A stretch of DNA of 64,000 nucleotides, from IMG/VR virus record IMGVR_UViG_3300035158_000183, positions 1 through 64,000 of that record; one strand, written 5' to 3'. This DNA comes from a virus. Below, in pieces: positions 39,309 through 47,333 of this stretch. How positions within the stretch are numbered: position 1 is the first letter of the stretch; each line of letters begins with the position of its first letter. The notes under the pieces were generated by a model that was given only the letters and a program-made list of their open reading frames with translations, was not told the DNA's origin and ran no database searches. The position numbers and the translations under genes were made by a program.

Positions 39309-42300
39309 ATGAGTAAATTCATACACCTACATACCCATTCAGATTACTCCCCCCTGGACGGGGTCCAGAGTGTCACTCAAATTGCTGAGAAGGCTGCTAA
39401 GTTAGGCATGCATGCCGTTGCTCTGACTGACCACGGCAAGTGTGCTGGTCTGCTACAGTTTAAGAAAGCCTGCGAGGAAAACAAGGTCAAGCCCATATAC
39501 GGCCTAGAGGCTTTCATCTCTCCTAGGGAACACACCCTGAGAGCTAAGGTGGATGAGCATAAGACCTCCTATCACCTGACTCTCCTAGCTAAGAATACGG
39601 CAGGTCTCAGGAACCTCTTCAGGCTGTCCTCAATCGGCTGGAAGGAAGGATTCTACTACAAGCCCAGAGTGGATGTAGAGACGCTCAGAAAGCACTCTGA
39701 AGGCCTTGCGGCACTCTCTGGGTGCGGGTCAGGCCGAGTAGCTATGATGCTAATGTGGGGACGGGCCGAATCTGCCTTGAGACATGCCAGAGAACTACAG
39801 AGTATCTGGAAGGATGACTTCTATATTGAGGTTCAGAACCACGGACTGGACTGGCAGATACCTCTGAAGAGTATGCTATTCGAGCTGGCCCAGACTGTAG
39901 ACATACCGCCAGTCATCACCCAAGACTCTCACTACTCTGATAGGGAAGATGCAGACCTGCATAGGGCCATATGTAAGATGCTAGCGGGAGATCTAGAATT
40001 CGTTGGCAGTGACCTGTATTTCAAGAGCTACGATGAAATGTGTAAGATGTTCGAACCGGAAGAATATCCTGCACTTGACACTACCAAGGAAATAGCTGAT
40101 AAGTGTAACTGCAACTGGGAGTATAACCGAACTATATGGCCAGTGTTTGATCTGCCGGAGGGAAAGACAGCCGATGACGAACTCAGGGACAAGACACACG
40201 CAGGATTTCATAACAGATTTGGAGAGGGTACAGAAGAGTATCGACAGAGAGTTGAATACGAACTCCGAACTATCGAGAAGATGGGTTTCGCAACTTACTT
40301 CCTGGTCGTTGCAGATTTCATTGATTATGCAAAGTCTCAAGGCATCCCGGTTGGACCTGGCCGAGGATCAGGGGCTGGATCGCTTGTCTGCTACTGTCTG
40401 CGGATTACCGAGATAGATCCTATCAAATATGGTCTGTATTTTGAGAGATTTCTGAACCCTAACAGGGTCAGTCTGCCTGACTTGGACATTGACTTCTGCA
40501 AGCAGCGGAGGGACGAGGTAATCCAGTATGTCAGGGACAAGTACGGTGAAGACAAGGTCGCACAGATCGGCACGTTCGCAGCGTTCAAACCTAGAGGGAG
40601 CCTGCGGAGCTTCGCCAGGGTGCTAGGTCACCCGGTTAGTGTAGGAGACAAGCTAGCTGGTATGGTTCCGCCAGACGTAGCCGGTAAGTCTCTCACATGG
40701 GAGGAAGTCATTGAGGCTGTTCCAGACCTGGAGGCTACGGATTATCCCGTTGTGGTGGAATCCGCCCAGAAAGCTGAAGGCCTGAAGAGCCAAGCTGGGG
40801 TCCACGCAGCTGGTGTAGTAATCGCTGATAGCGAACTGATGTCGCAGGTACCGCTGTTCCTGGGCAAGGGCAACGAGGTGGCCACTCAGTTCGATATGCA
40901 TGACGTGGAGGACATCGGCCTAGTCAAGTATGACTTCCTAGCACTGAAGAATCTCACTGTAATTGATATGACAGTTAAGCTGGCCAAGGATATACAGGGG
41001 ATCGATATAGATATCAATAATATAGATGAACACGACGAGGAAGTGTTCAAGAATGTTTTTCAGAAGGGAAGACTGGATGGAGTATTTCAGTTTGAGACTT
41101 CATCAGGCTTTAGAGATCTCTGCGTCAAGGTCAAGCCACAATCTATCGACGACCTTGCAGTTATCACTGCCCTGTTCCGTCCAGGACCGCTTGGGACCGG
41201 CCTGGTCAACAGATATGTCGAAGGTCGAGGTGGTGGAGAGGTTGAATACCTCACGCCTGAACTCGAACCCATGCTGGCCACAACCTACGGAGTTATGTGC
41301 TTGCCGAAGGGGACCCAGATAGAAACGCCGCATGGTATCATGCCTATCGAGGATATTATACCCGGACAGGTTATTTATGCATCAGATGGACATAGAATCT
41401 GGGGAGCAGAGGTAGCACGGAGCCACTCTAGCATCAAACGTACCCTAACATTTACGTTATCAGATGGCAGGACAATCACATCTTCTGGTGACCATGCATG
41501 GCTAACTGCAGACGGGGACCGTCAGGCAATTGAGCTTGTCAAGCGTACGGGCAACCGACTTTCTGGTCCAGCCGAGCGATCTGGCTCGGTGCTGTTTAGT
41601 AGATGGCCAACAGATATTGGGAGCGGGTCGGTCGATCTAAAAAGCCAGGCCTACATCCTGGGACTGCTGATCGGCGACGGCGAGCTGAAGCCCGGGACTA
41701 AAGTCATAACCTGCGGCACGGAAGAACAGGCCAAGTGGGTCGCAAAGCAAATGGCTACTGTGTTTGGTGGAGAACCCAAGTGGTATCAAAATACCCGGGC
41801 ATGGTATGCATACGTCAAGTTCAATACAGCACCCAACAGATCTCCGCTAACGGAGTTCCTAGATTCAGCGTTTGGGAAGGACCAGTGGATCAGTAAATCT
41901 GGCACCAAACGACTTCCACGGGACTTCCTTGACTACAGCTACCAGACCAGCATAGAGCTGGTAAGAGGATTATGGGATGCCGACGGGCACTACGGGCACA
42001 GACTAATATATTACCGCTCAATATCCATAGGGCTATTAGAAGACATTAGAGACCTGCTAGCATCGTTAAGAATTTCTTCAGTAGTTAGAAACAATTACTT
42101 GTATGTAGTAGATCGGCATGCATTCTGCCACAAGATAACTCCTAAACTTCCAGGGAAGTTGTTCCGCTGCCAGCCTGACTGGTCTTACTATCCCGCAGTG
42201 CCGACAAAGGTGTTGCGGGCAGCTTTGGATGAGAGAGAACTCAAGTACGAAAAGCCTGAGCACAAGAAACAGCTACAGCGCCGGCTTCGTGGGGCAGGGA

Positions 42301-43883
42301 TGTACAGACCTCAGGGGAACGGATCATACGTATGGAGTATACAAGGATTCCCTGAAGCCTACCAACAGGCTTATTCTCAGGCCTACCAGCAGGCCACCAG
42401 ACCAGTACATATTGAGGATATACAACATGGGGCTGAAGAGCCGTGCTATGACCTAGAAATGGCAGACCAGAATCATCCATATTTTATCGCCGACGGAGTC
42501 GTAACACATAACTGCTTCCAGGAGCAGATCATGCGGATATGTACCGATGTCGCAGGGTACACGCTCCCAGAAGCCGATAACATGCGGAAGATTATAGGTA
42601 AGAAGCTGCCAGAGAAGATGAAGCTGGAGCGGGAGAAGTTCACTGACGGTTGCATTAACAACAGTATTGAGAGCAAGGTGGCGACACAACTGTTCGATGA
42701 CATTGAGGGATTTGCTAAGTACAGCTTCAACAAGTCTCACAGCGTGGCATACTCAGTGATCTCATATCAGACGGCGTGGCTGAGGCACCATTACCCACAC
42801 GAGTTTTACGTGGCCCTGCTGAACACATCGCTACATGACCAGGATGACATGGTTAAGTACATCCACGCATGTAAGGAAGACGAGATTCCAATCCAGCCGC
42901 CTGACGTCAACAGGTCGGATGCAGCGTTCACCCTAGACCAGGGTGCTATATTGTTTGGTTTGGCCGGGGTTAAGGGCCTAGGAGAGAGGGCCTGTCAGGA
43001 CCTGGTGGAGAGGCGCCCTAAGGATGGCTTCAAATCCTTAGAGGAGATGGTAGCACTCGGTGTGAACAAGGGTACTATCAGAGCACTAGTGATGGCCGGC
43101 GCCATTGGAGAGATCAGTGAGGTGCCAAGGAAACATTTGGTACATAGTTTTGAGGAGATACATAAACATTATCAGAAGCTTGTGAAGTGGCACGAACGTA
43201 ATGAAAGGATTGCAGCAAGGGAGCGTGAGATCAAGGAGGCCGTGGAGGCAGGGAACCAGCCACCCCGTCGTCTCCCCAAGAATATTGATAAGCCTGAGAT
43301 GCCGGAAATGGATGAGACCCTAGAGTTCACTAAGCAGGACAGGCTCAGCCTGGAGCGCCAGACCCTGGGGTTCTACCTGACTGGCCATCCCATGGATGAC
43401 TTTCCCGGATTGACCAGGATGTCACAATACAGCGTGCTGGACCTCAAAGAAGGCAAAACTGAGGACCAGGAATCTATTAACCTACCAGCTGTGGTGGGCA
43501 GCGTGACAGAGAGGAGAACCAGGAGCGGCCATAACATGGCAGTCCTCATGGTGGAGGACAAGAGTGGCCGAATGGAAGCCACGATATTCCCCAAGCAATG
43601 GAAGCGGCTGAAAGGACATATTGACGAGGATACAGTCAACATCATTAAGGGGAACATTAAACTGACACAGGCAGACAGTGCCGAAGCGCCCCCTATGGTC
43701 CGGATCGTGGTGAATCAGGTCGATAGGGTTGAGGGCGATGCTAGAGTAGATATGGGCCCTGTAGAGGTTGGGCTCCAGGATGGTACACGGGTGAAGTTTA
43801 TTCCGCCCGAGTGGCAGAACTACTCACTGTGGCAACAAGCCGTAGCACTCGCCAACAATATACAAAGGATGGGAAAAATATGA
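39309..43883 (+). CDS. dnaE: DNA polymerase III alpha subunit (DnaE) with one intein
   Basis: Replicative polymerase. In order: PHP domain (HLHTHSDYSPLDG at 7-19, ALTDHGKC) that may keep a metal site; polymerase palm with GPGRGSGAGSL and the catalytic DLDID (391-395) and VKYDFLALKNL; fingers and tandem HhH; and a C-terminal OB fold (PAVVGSVTERRTRSGHNM). The intein (664-1068) splits TYGVM/CFQEQIM. The spliced protein would have 1119 residues, normal for DnaE. No separate epsilon exonuclease or sliding clamp is recognisable in the window. The stop overlaps the next ATG. Confidence 0.93.
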   Translation: MSKFIHLHTHSDYSPLDGVQSVTQIAEKAAKLGMHAVALTDHGKCAGLLQFKKACEENKVKPIYGLEAFISPREHTLRAKVDEHKTSYHLTLLAKNTAGLRNLFRLSSIGWKEGFYYKPRVDVETLRKHSEGLAALSGCGSGRVAMMLMWGRAESALRHARELQSIWKDDFYIEVQNHGLDWQIPLKSMLFELAQTVDIPPVITQDSHYSDREDADLHRAICKMLAGDLEFVGSDLYFKSYDEMCKMFEPEEYPALDTTKEIADKCNCNWEYNRTIWPVFDLPEGKTADDELRDKTHAGFHNRFGEGTEEYRQRVEYELRTIEKMGFATYFLVVADFIDYAKSQGIPVGPGRGSGAGSLVCYCLRITEIDPIKYGLYFERFLNPNRVSLPDLDIDFCKQRRDEVIQYVRDKYGEDKVAQIGTFAAFKPRGSLRSFARVLGHPVSVGDKLAGMVPPDVAGKSLTWEEVIEAVPDLEATDYPVVVESAQKAEGLKSQAGVHAAGVVIADSELMSQVPLFLGKGNEVATQFDMHDVEDIGLVKYDFLALKNLTVIDMTVKLAKDIQGIDIDINNIDEHDEEVFKNVFQKGRLDGVFQFETSSGFRDLCVKVKPQSIDDLAVITALFRPGPLGTGLVNRYVEGRGGGEVEYLTPELEPMLATTYGVMCLPKGTQIETPHGIMPIEDIIPGQVIYASDGHRIWGAEVARSHSSIKRTLTFTLSDGRTITSSGDHAWLTADGDRQAIELVKRTGNRLSGPAERSGSVLFSRWPTDIGSGSVDLKSQAYILGLLIGDGELKPGTKVITCGTEEQAKWVAKQMATVFGGEPKWYQNTRAWYAYVKFNTAPNRSPLTEFLDSAFGKDQWISKSGTKRLPRDFLDYSYQTSIELVRGLWDADGHYGHRLIYYRSISIGLLEDIRDLLASLRISSVVRNNYLYVVDRHAFCHKITPKLPGKLFRCQPDWSYYPAVPTKVLRAALDERELKYEKPEHKKQLQRRLRGAGMYRPQGNGSYVWSIQGFPEAYQQAYSQAYQQATRPVHIEDIQHGAEEPCYDLEMADQNHPYFIADGVVTHNCFQEQIMRICTDVAGYTLPEADNMRKIIGKKLPEKMKLEREKFTDGCINNSIESKVATQLFDDIEGFAKYSFNKSHSVAYSVISYQTAWLRHHYPHEFYVALLNTSLHDQDDMVKYIHACKEDEIPIQPPDVNRSDAAFTLDQGAILFGLAGVKGLGERACQDLVERRPKDGFKSLEEMVALGVNKGTIRALVMAGAIGEISEVPRKHLVHSFEEIHKHYQKLVKWHERNERIAAREREIKEAVEAGNQPPRRLPKNIDKPEMPEMDETLEFTKQDRLSLERQTLGFYLTGHPMDDFPGLTRMSQYSVLDLKEGKTEDQESINLPAVVGSVTERRTRSGHNMAVLMVEDKSGRMEATIFPKQWKRLKGHIDEDTVNIIKGNIKLTQADSAEAPPMVRIVVNQVDRVEGDARVDMGPVEVGLQDGTRVKFIPPEWQNYSLWQQAVALANNIQRMGKI
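41298..42512 (+). mobile_element. DnaE intein with LAGLIDADG endonuclease
   Basis: Residues 664-1068 (405 aa). Block A CLPKGTQIETPHG, block B SSGDHAWLTADG, endonuclease motifs AYILGLLIGDGEL and LVRGLWDADGHY, and end CYDLEMADQNHPYFIADG followed by VVTHN before Cys+1. All splicing residues are intact. Near the end there is a short internal repeat of AYQQ/AYSQ units (around residue 1023-1035) that is unusual in inteins. Confidence 0.92.
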
Positions 43884-44971
43884 GTCTACACTGGACAGAC
43901 GAAGAGAAGCAGATCGTACTAGAGATGGCCGGCGAAAAGTTGGCCCGGGAGATCGCAGAAGAGCTAGCTAAGCGTGGCTATCCAGAACGCAGCGCACCAG
44001 CTGTGCGTGGAGTCATCAGGCGATGCAAGAGGCAAAGTCCTGGAACTCGTACCGAGGAACGCCCTGAAGCGAAAACAGTACCTACAAAGTACCAGCAGGC
44101 CCTTGACGACATGGCCCGGCTCAGGGCTCACGCTCTGGAGAAGGTGACGGACTACACAGAGATCATTGGCAATCCGCAGGATGCCAACATTAAGATCCTG
44201 TCTATATCTGATGCACACATCCCGTTCTACCACGATGGGGTGATCCAGGAGGCTGTGAGTAAGCACTCGGATGCTGATGTGCTGGTACTAAACGGTGACA
44301 TAATGGAGTTGTACGCAGTCTCCAAGTGGCCCAAGAACAAGCAGGTTGTCCTCAAGCACGAGTACAAAATAGCCATGGCATGGCTGAAGAAGTTGGCCGA
44401 TATCTTCCCGAAGGTAGTCCTAACCAAGGGAAATCACGAACACAGGCTTCAGAGCTACTTCCAATCCAATATCGACCCTGTCGTGAGCTTTATGACAGAG
44501 CCGGACATTCTACAACGACTGGCCAATGGCTATGACTTCAATAAATACGATGAGTTAGAGAAGACGTATGACCTGCCTAATGTGTATTACCGGAAAGGTC
44601 TTACTAGCTGGTTCGCTCAGGTCGGCAAGGTCATCTTTGCTCACCCCACAGGTGGTAGTGGTATTCCTATGAGAACAGCTATCAATGCAGCCGGTTGGTT
44701 CGAGGCTAGAGACTACGACTTCGAGTGTGTGGTGATTGGGCACACCCACCAGATGGGCTCAATTATCTGGAATCACAAGCTTTTAATAGAGCAGGGCTGT
44801 GCTTGTGTGCCGCTGGAGTATGAGTCCACTAGTAGGATGGGGTACAGACCGCAATCTTACGGCTATGCTGTAATTTACGTAGATGAGGGAGGCCATGTGG
44901 ACTTCGGCAAGTCAGGTCCTGTATACTATGGGACTGGCTGCATCACCCCCAACGACGTACTAGACGTCTAG
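43880..44971 (+). CDS. Metallophosphoesterase with N-terminal DNA-binding-like region
   Basis: A 363-residue protein. ATG 43880 overlaps the dnaE TGA. An N-terminal region LHWTDEEKQIVLEMAGEKLA resembles a Myb/SANT or HTH unit. The calcineurin-like phosphoesterase has DAHIPF, NGDIMEL, GNHEHR and GHTHQM, the metal-binding series D-x-H, GD, GNHE and GHxH. It may be a nuclease or phosphatase; the position after dnaE and the DNA-binding-like N-terminus favour a DNA substrate. No SbcC-like partner is nearby. Confidence 0.78.
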   Translation: MSLHWTDEEKQIVLEMAGEKLAREIAEELAKRGYPERSAPAVRGVIRRCKRQSPGTRTEERPEAKTVPTKYQQALDDMARLRAHALEKVTDYTEIIGNPQDANIKILSISDAHIPFYHDGVIQEAVSKHSDADVLVLNGDIMELYAVSKWPKNKQVVLKHEYKIAMAWLKKLADIFPKVVLTKGNHEHRLQSYFQSNIDPVVSFMTEPDILQRLANGYDFNKYDELEKTYDLPNVYYRKGLTSWFAQVGKVIFAHPTGGSGIPMRTAINAAGWFEARDYDFECVVIGHTHQMGSIIWNHKLLIEQGCACVPLEYESTSRMGYRPQSYGYAVIYVDEGGHVDFGKSGPVYYGTGCITPNDVLDV

Positions 44972-44980
44972 GAGAATATG

Positions 44981-45454
44981 ATGGACGACCAAGAACAGAA
45001 ACAACATGTCCAGGAAGTTATTAACAAAATGCTACAGGATGCCTCACCGGCAGGTAACATGGGCGGCGCGGAGGCTGCCATGGGAATGATCCAGCATCTT
45101 GAGCGAGGGCTGATGGAAATAGCCCATAGTAACCAGATGCTCGCCCAGGGTCTTGACTTTGCACGTCTCACGATACAAATGTTACAGAGAGTCCTAGTAG
45201 ATGCTGATATCGTAAGTAAGGAAGACTTAGAGCAACGCTATGAGAACGAGGTCAAGAGACCGATGGCAGAGGCACAGGAACAGATCAAGGAACAGATGAA
45301 GGCTGCGATAGCTGCCCAACAGCAAGCTGCCGCCAAGAGCACAGAGCCCACACAGGAACCAAACCCCGACCTTGCTGCACCAGCCGGAGACGATGGGTTC
45401 CAGCTGCCCAGCGAGAAGTTCGGAGGCCCCAAGGTCTTCGGCAAGAAGGAATAG
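44981..45454 (+). CDS. Hypothetical helical protein (157 aa)
   Basis: ATG 44981 is six bases from GGAG; an ATG at 44978 is three bases closer and less likely. The protein is Gln/Met/Ala-rich and helical (EVINKMLQDAS, QRYENEVKRPMAEAQEQIKE), with a disordered Pro/Ala-rich end. It could be an assembly or scaffold-like protein; no motif supports a specific role. Confidence 0.55.
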   Translation: MDDQEQKQHVQEVINKMLQDASPAGNMGGAEAAMGMIQHLERGLMEIAHSNQMLAQGLDFARLTIQMLQRVLVDADIVSKEDLEQRYENEVKRPMAEAQEQIKEQMKAAIAAQQQAAAKSTEPTQEPNPDLAAPAGDDGFQLPSEKFGGPKVFGKKE

Positions 45455-45455
45455 C

Positions 45456-45737
45456 ATGAGCAAGAAACTCCTCGAGCCCCTATCAGCCCGCAGTAAGGTG
45501 ACAAGGGGCCCGGCTAAACTGGGAAGAGAGATCCTTAAGAAGCGTGGAACCGCACTGGTTATCTACAACAACAAGACGTGGTGCGTCGGGAGTTTATTAG
45601 AGGCTTTAGCCATAGAGGTGGCAGAGTTAAGAAAGAAACAGTGTAAGCCCTCGGTTAAGTGTTTGTTCGAGGGGCAGCAGTACTTGGACAACAAGTACCT
45701 AGGACAATCGGATGAGTCACCAACAGCATTTTATTAA
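45456..45737 (+). CDS. Hypothetical basic protein (93 aa)
   Basis: ATG 45456 one base after the previous stop. The first 30 residues are basic (SKKLLEPLSARSKVTRG), then a probable small alpha/beta part (LVIYNNKTWCVGSLLEALA). The end overlaps the nuclease gene by 26 bases. No family recognised. Confidence 0.55.
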   Translation: MSKKLLEPLSARSKVTRGPAKLGREILKKRGTALVIYNNKTWCVGSLLEALAIEVAELRKKQCKPSVKCLFEGQQYLDNKYLGQSDESPTAFY

Positions 45738-46680
45738 TGGCAATCAGATATTCTCACTCCCAGCAGAAGACGACTACAACCTGATCAATATACCCAACTT
45801 GACCATAAGCCGGCCGGGATTATATCCATCCGAGGCATCGGTCGAGTTCATGGATAATGGCCAGAAGATAGTCGTTGGCAAGTGTATGCGGGCGGCGTGG
45901 TATCGGGCCATGGGTGTACAGCCCACCAGGCCGGTCAGCCCGGGACTGGCCATAAAGGGTCGCCTGGGCAAGTGGGCAGAGCAGGGAATGATAGATGAGT
46001 GGAAGAAGGCCGGGCTCTATGTCCAGAGCAATGTGAAGTTCTACAACAAAGCCCTAGCTCTCTCAGGAGAGCTTGATGCGGTCCTCAGGAACCCGCTCAC
46101 TGGCCACCTGATAGGCCTGGAGATGAAGACCTTCTATGGGTACCCAGCTAACAGGAGCATCTGTGGTGTCAAGAGGGAGAAGGGTACCGGCAGGTTTATA
46201 GCTGGACGGCCGAAGGATGACCACTTCTTGCAGGCCTGCGTATATGCCTGGGAATACCGAGGGATGTTGGACGAGTACAGGCTGTACTACCTGGAGAGAG
46301 GCGACGGCCACAGGATAGAATTTAAGATAGGCTTTGCCTTGAGATCTGATGGCACACATCAATGCTTCTGGGAGCAGTTGCCAGGCAACTACTGGAACGC
46401 CTATCAAGACGGACCAGTCCTACAACCTTATGCTATAGAGGGTATCCATGGCCGGTATAAGACTCTACTATCTTGTATAGCCAAGGCACAGATACCGCCG
46501 AAGGACTTCGAGAGTATCTGGGATGCAGACATGGTGGAATACAGATTTCAGCGTGGTGACATATCCAAGACCAACTACGATAAGTGGGGTAAGAACCCGA
46601 AGAAGAATCCCCTGGGGGATTGGCACTGTTCCTATTGCGACTACTCAGAGCAGTGCAAGCAGGATGAACTGACATCATAA
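45712..46680 (+). CDS. Cas4/RecB-like PD-(D/E)XK nuclease with Fe-S cluster
   Basis: A 322-residue exonuclease-like protein. C58 (in GKCMRAAWYRA) and C306, C309, C315 (CSYCDYSEQC) are placed like the four cysteines that bind a 4Fe-4S cluster in Cas4/AddB-type nucleases. The catalytic series is the GRLGKWAE helix, D122 in SGELDAV, and E137-x-K139 in GLEMKT, with QACVYAWEY (motif QxxxY) after it. No CRISPR array or other cas gene is present, so a role in recombination or end processing is more likely. A related shorter protein is at 50121. Confidence 0.8.
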   Translation: MSHQQHFINGNQIFSLPAEDDYNLINIPNLTISRPGLYPSEASVEFMDNGQKIVVGKCMRAAWYRAMGVQPTRPVSPGLAIKGRLGKWAEQGMIDEWKKAGLYVQSNVKFYNKALALSGELDAVLRNPLTGHLIGLEMKTFYGYPANRSICGVKREKGTGRFIAGRPKDDHFLQACVYAWEYRGMLDEYRLYYLERGDGHRIEFKIGFALRSDGTHQCFWEQLPGNYWNAYQDGPVLQPYAIEGIHGRYKTLLSCIAKAQIPPKDFESIWDADMVEYRFQRGDISKTNYDKWGKNPKKNPLGDWHCSYCDYSEQCKQDELTS

Positions 46681-46691
46681 CGGAGGACAGT

Positions 46692-47333
46692 ATGAGAGCA
46701 GCCGTCGATATGGATGGGACCATAGCCGACTTCACAACTGCGTCATTTAATAGAGTGGAAGAGTTGTATGGCATCAAGATGACCAGAGCAGATGCCTATA
46801 AACCGAAGACAGCTCAGCTTGTATGGGAGCGGATGACGGATGAGCAGAGGTCTAAGTATGGAGATCACAGGGAGCTATACGGAGAGATCTGTGACAGTGG
46901 ATTCTTCCTCAACCTAAAGCCATTTCCAGGTGCAGTGGAGGCGGTGAAGCAGCTATACAACACCGGAGTAGAAATAATTTTTCTGACGAAGGTCCTTAAC
47001 TGGGAACGCTCTGCCCCAGAGAAGGCCCTCTGGCTTAAGAAATACTTCGGTGATATCAAGTATCTCACACTCATGACCGACTCTGTCCATGGGAAACGGA
47101 TTGCGGACGTAGATGTGTTTATTGATGATGATCTGCGAGTGATGGAGACTATCAAGGATACTCCTAAGATACTTATCAAGCAGCCGTGGAACCAACGTGG
47201 CTGGGACACCCACTATCCGGTGGCGGAGGACTTCGTCCAAGCAGCAGAGCTTGCCCTACTCTTGAAGAACGAGAAAAGTCAATGGAACAAGTACTGGAGA
47301 GAACAAGATGAGACCCAGACTTCTAGATCTTGA
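46692..47333 (+). CDS. 5'(3')-deoxyribonucleotidase
   Basis: A 213-residue HAD-fold phosphatase. DMDGTIADF (6-14) is motif I with nucleophile D6 and acid D8; FLTKVLNW is motif II; VFIDDDLRVM is motif IV. These match the NT5C family that dephosphorylates deoxynucleoside monophosphates, common in large phages. GGAGGACAGT precedes the ATG. It probably balances the dNMP pool with thymidine kinase and NrdJ. Confidence 0.82.
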   Translation: MRAAVDMDGTIADFTTASFNRVEELYGIKMTRADAYKPKTAQLVWERMTDEQRSKYGDHRELYGEICDSGFFLNLKPFPGAVEAVKQLYNTGVEIIFLTKVLNWERSAPEKALWLKKYFGDIKYLTLMTDSVHGKRIADVDVFIDDDLRVMETIKDTPKILIKQPWNQRGWDTHYPVAEDFVQAAELALLLKNEKSQWNKYWREQDETQTSRS

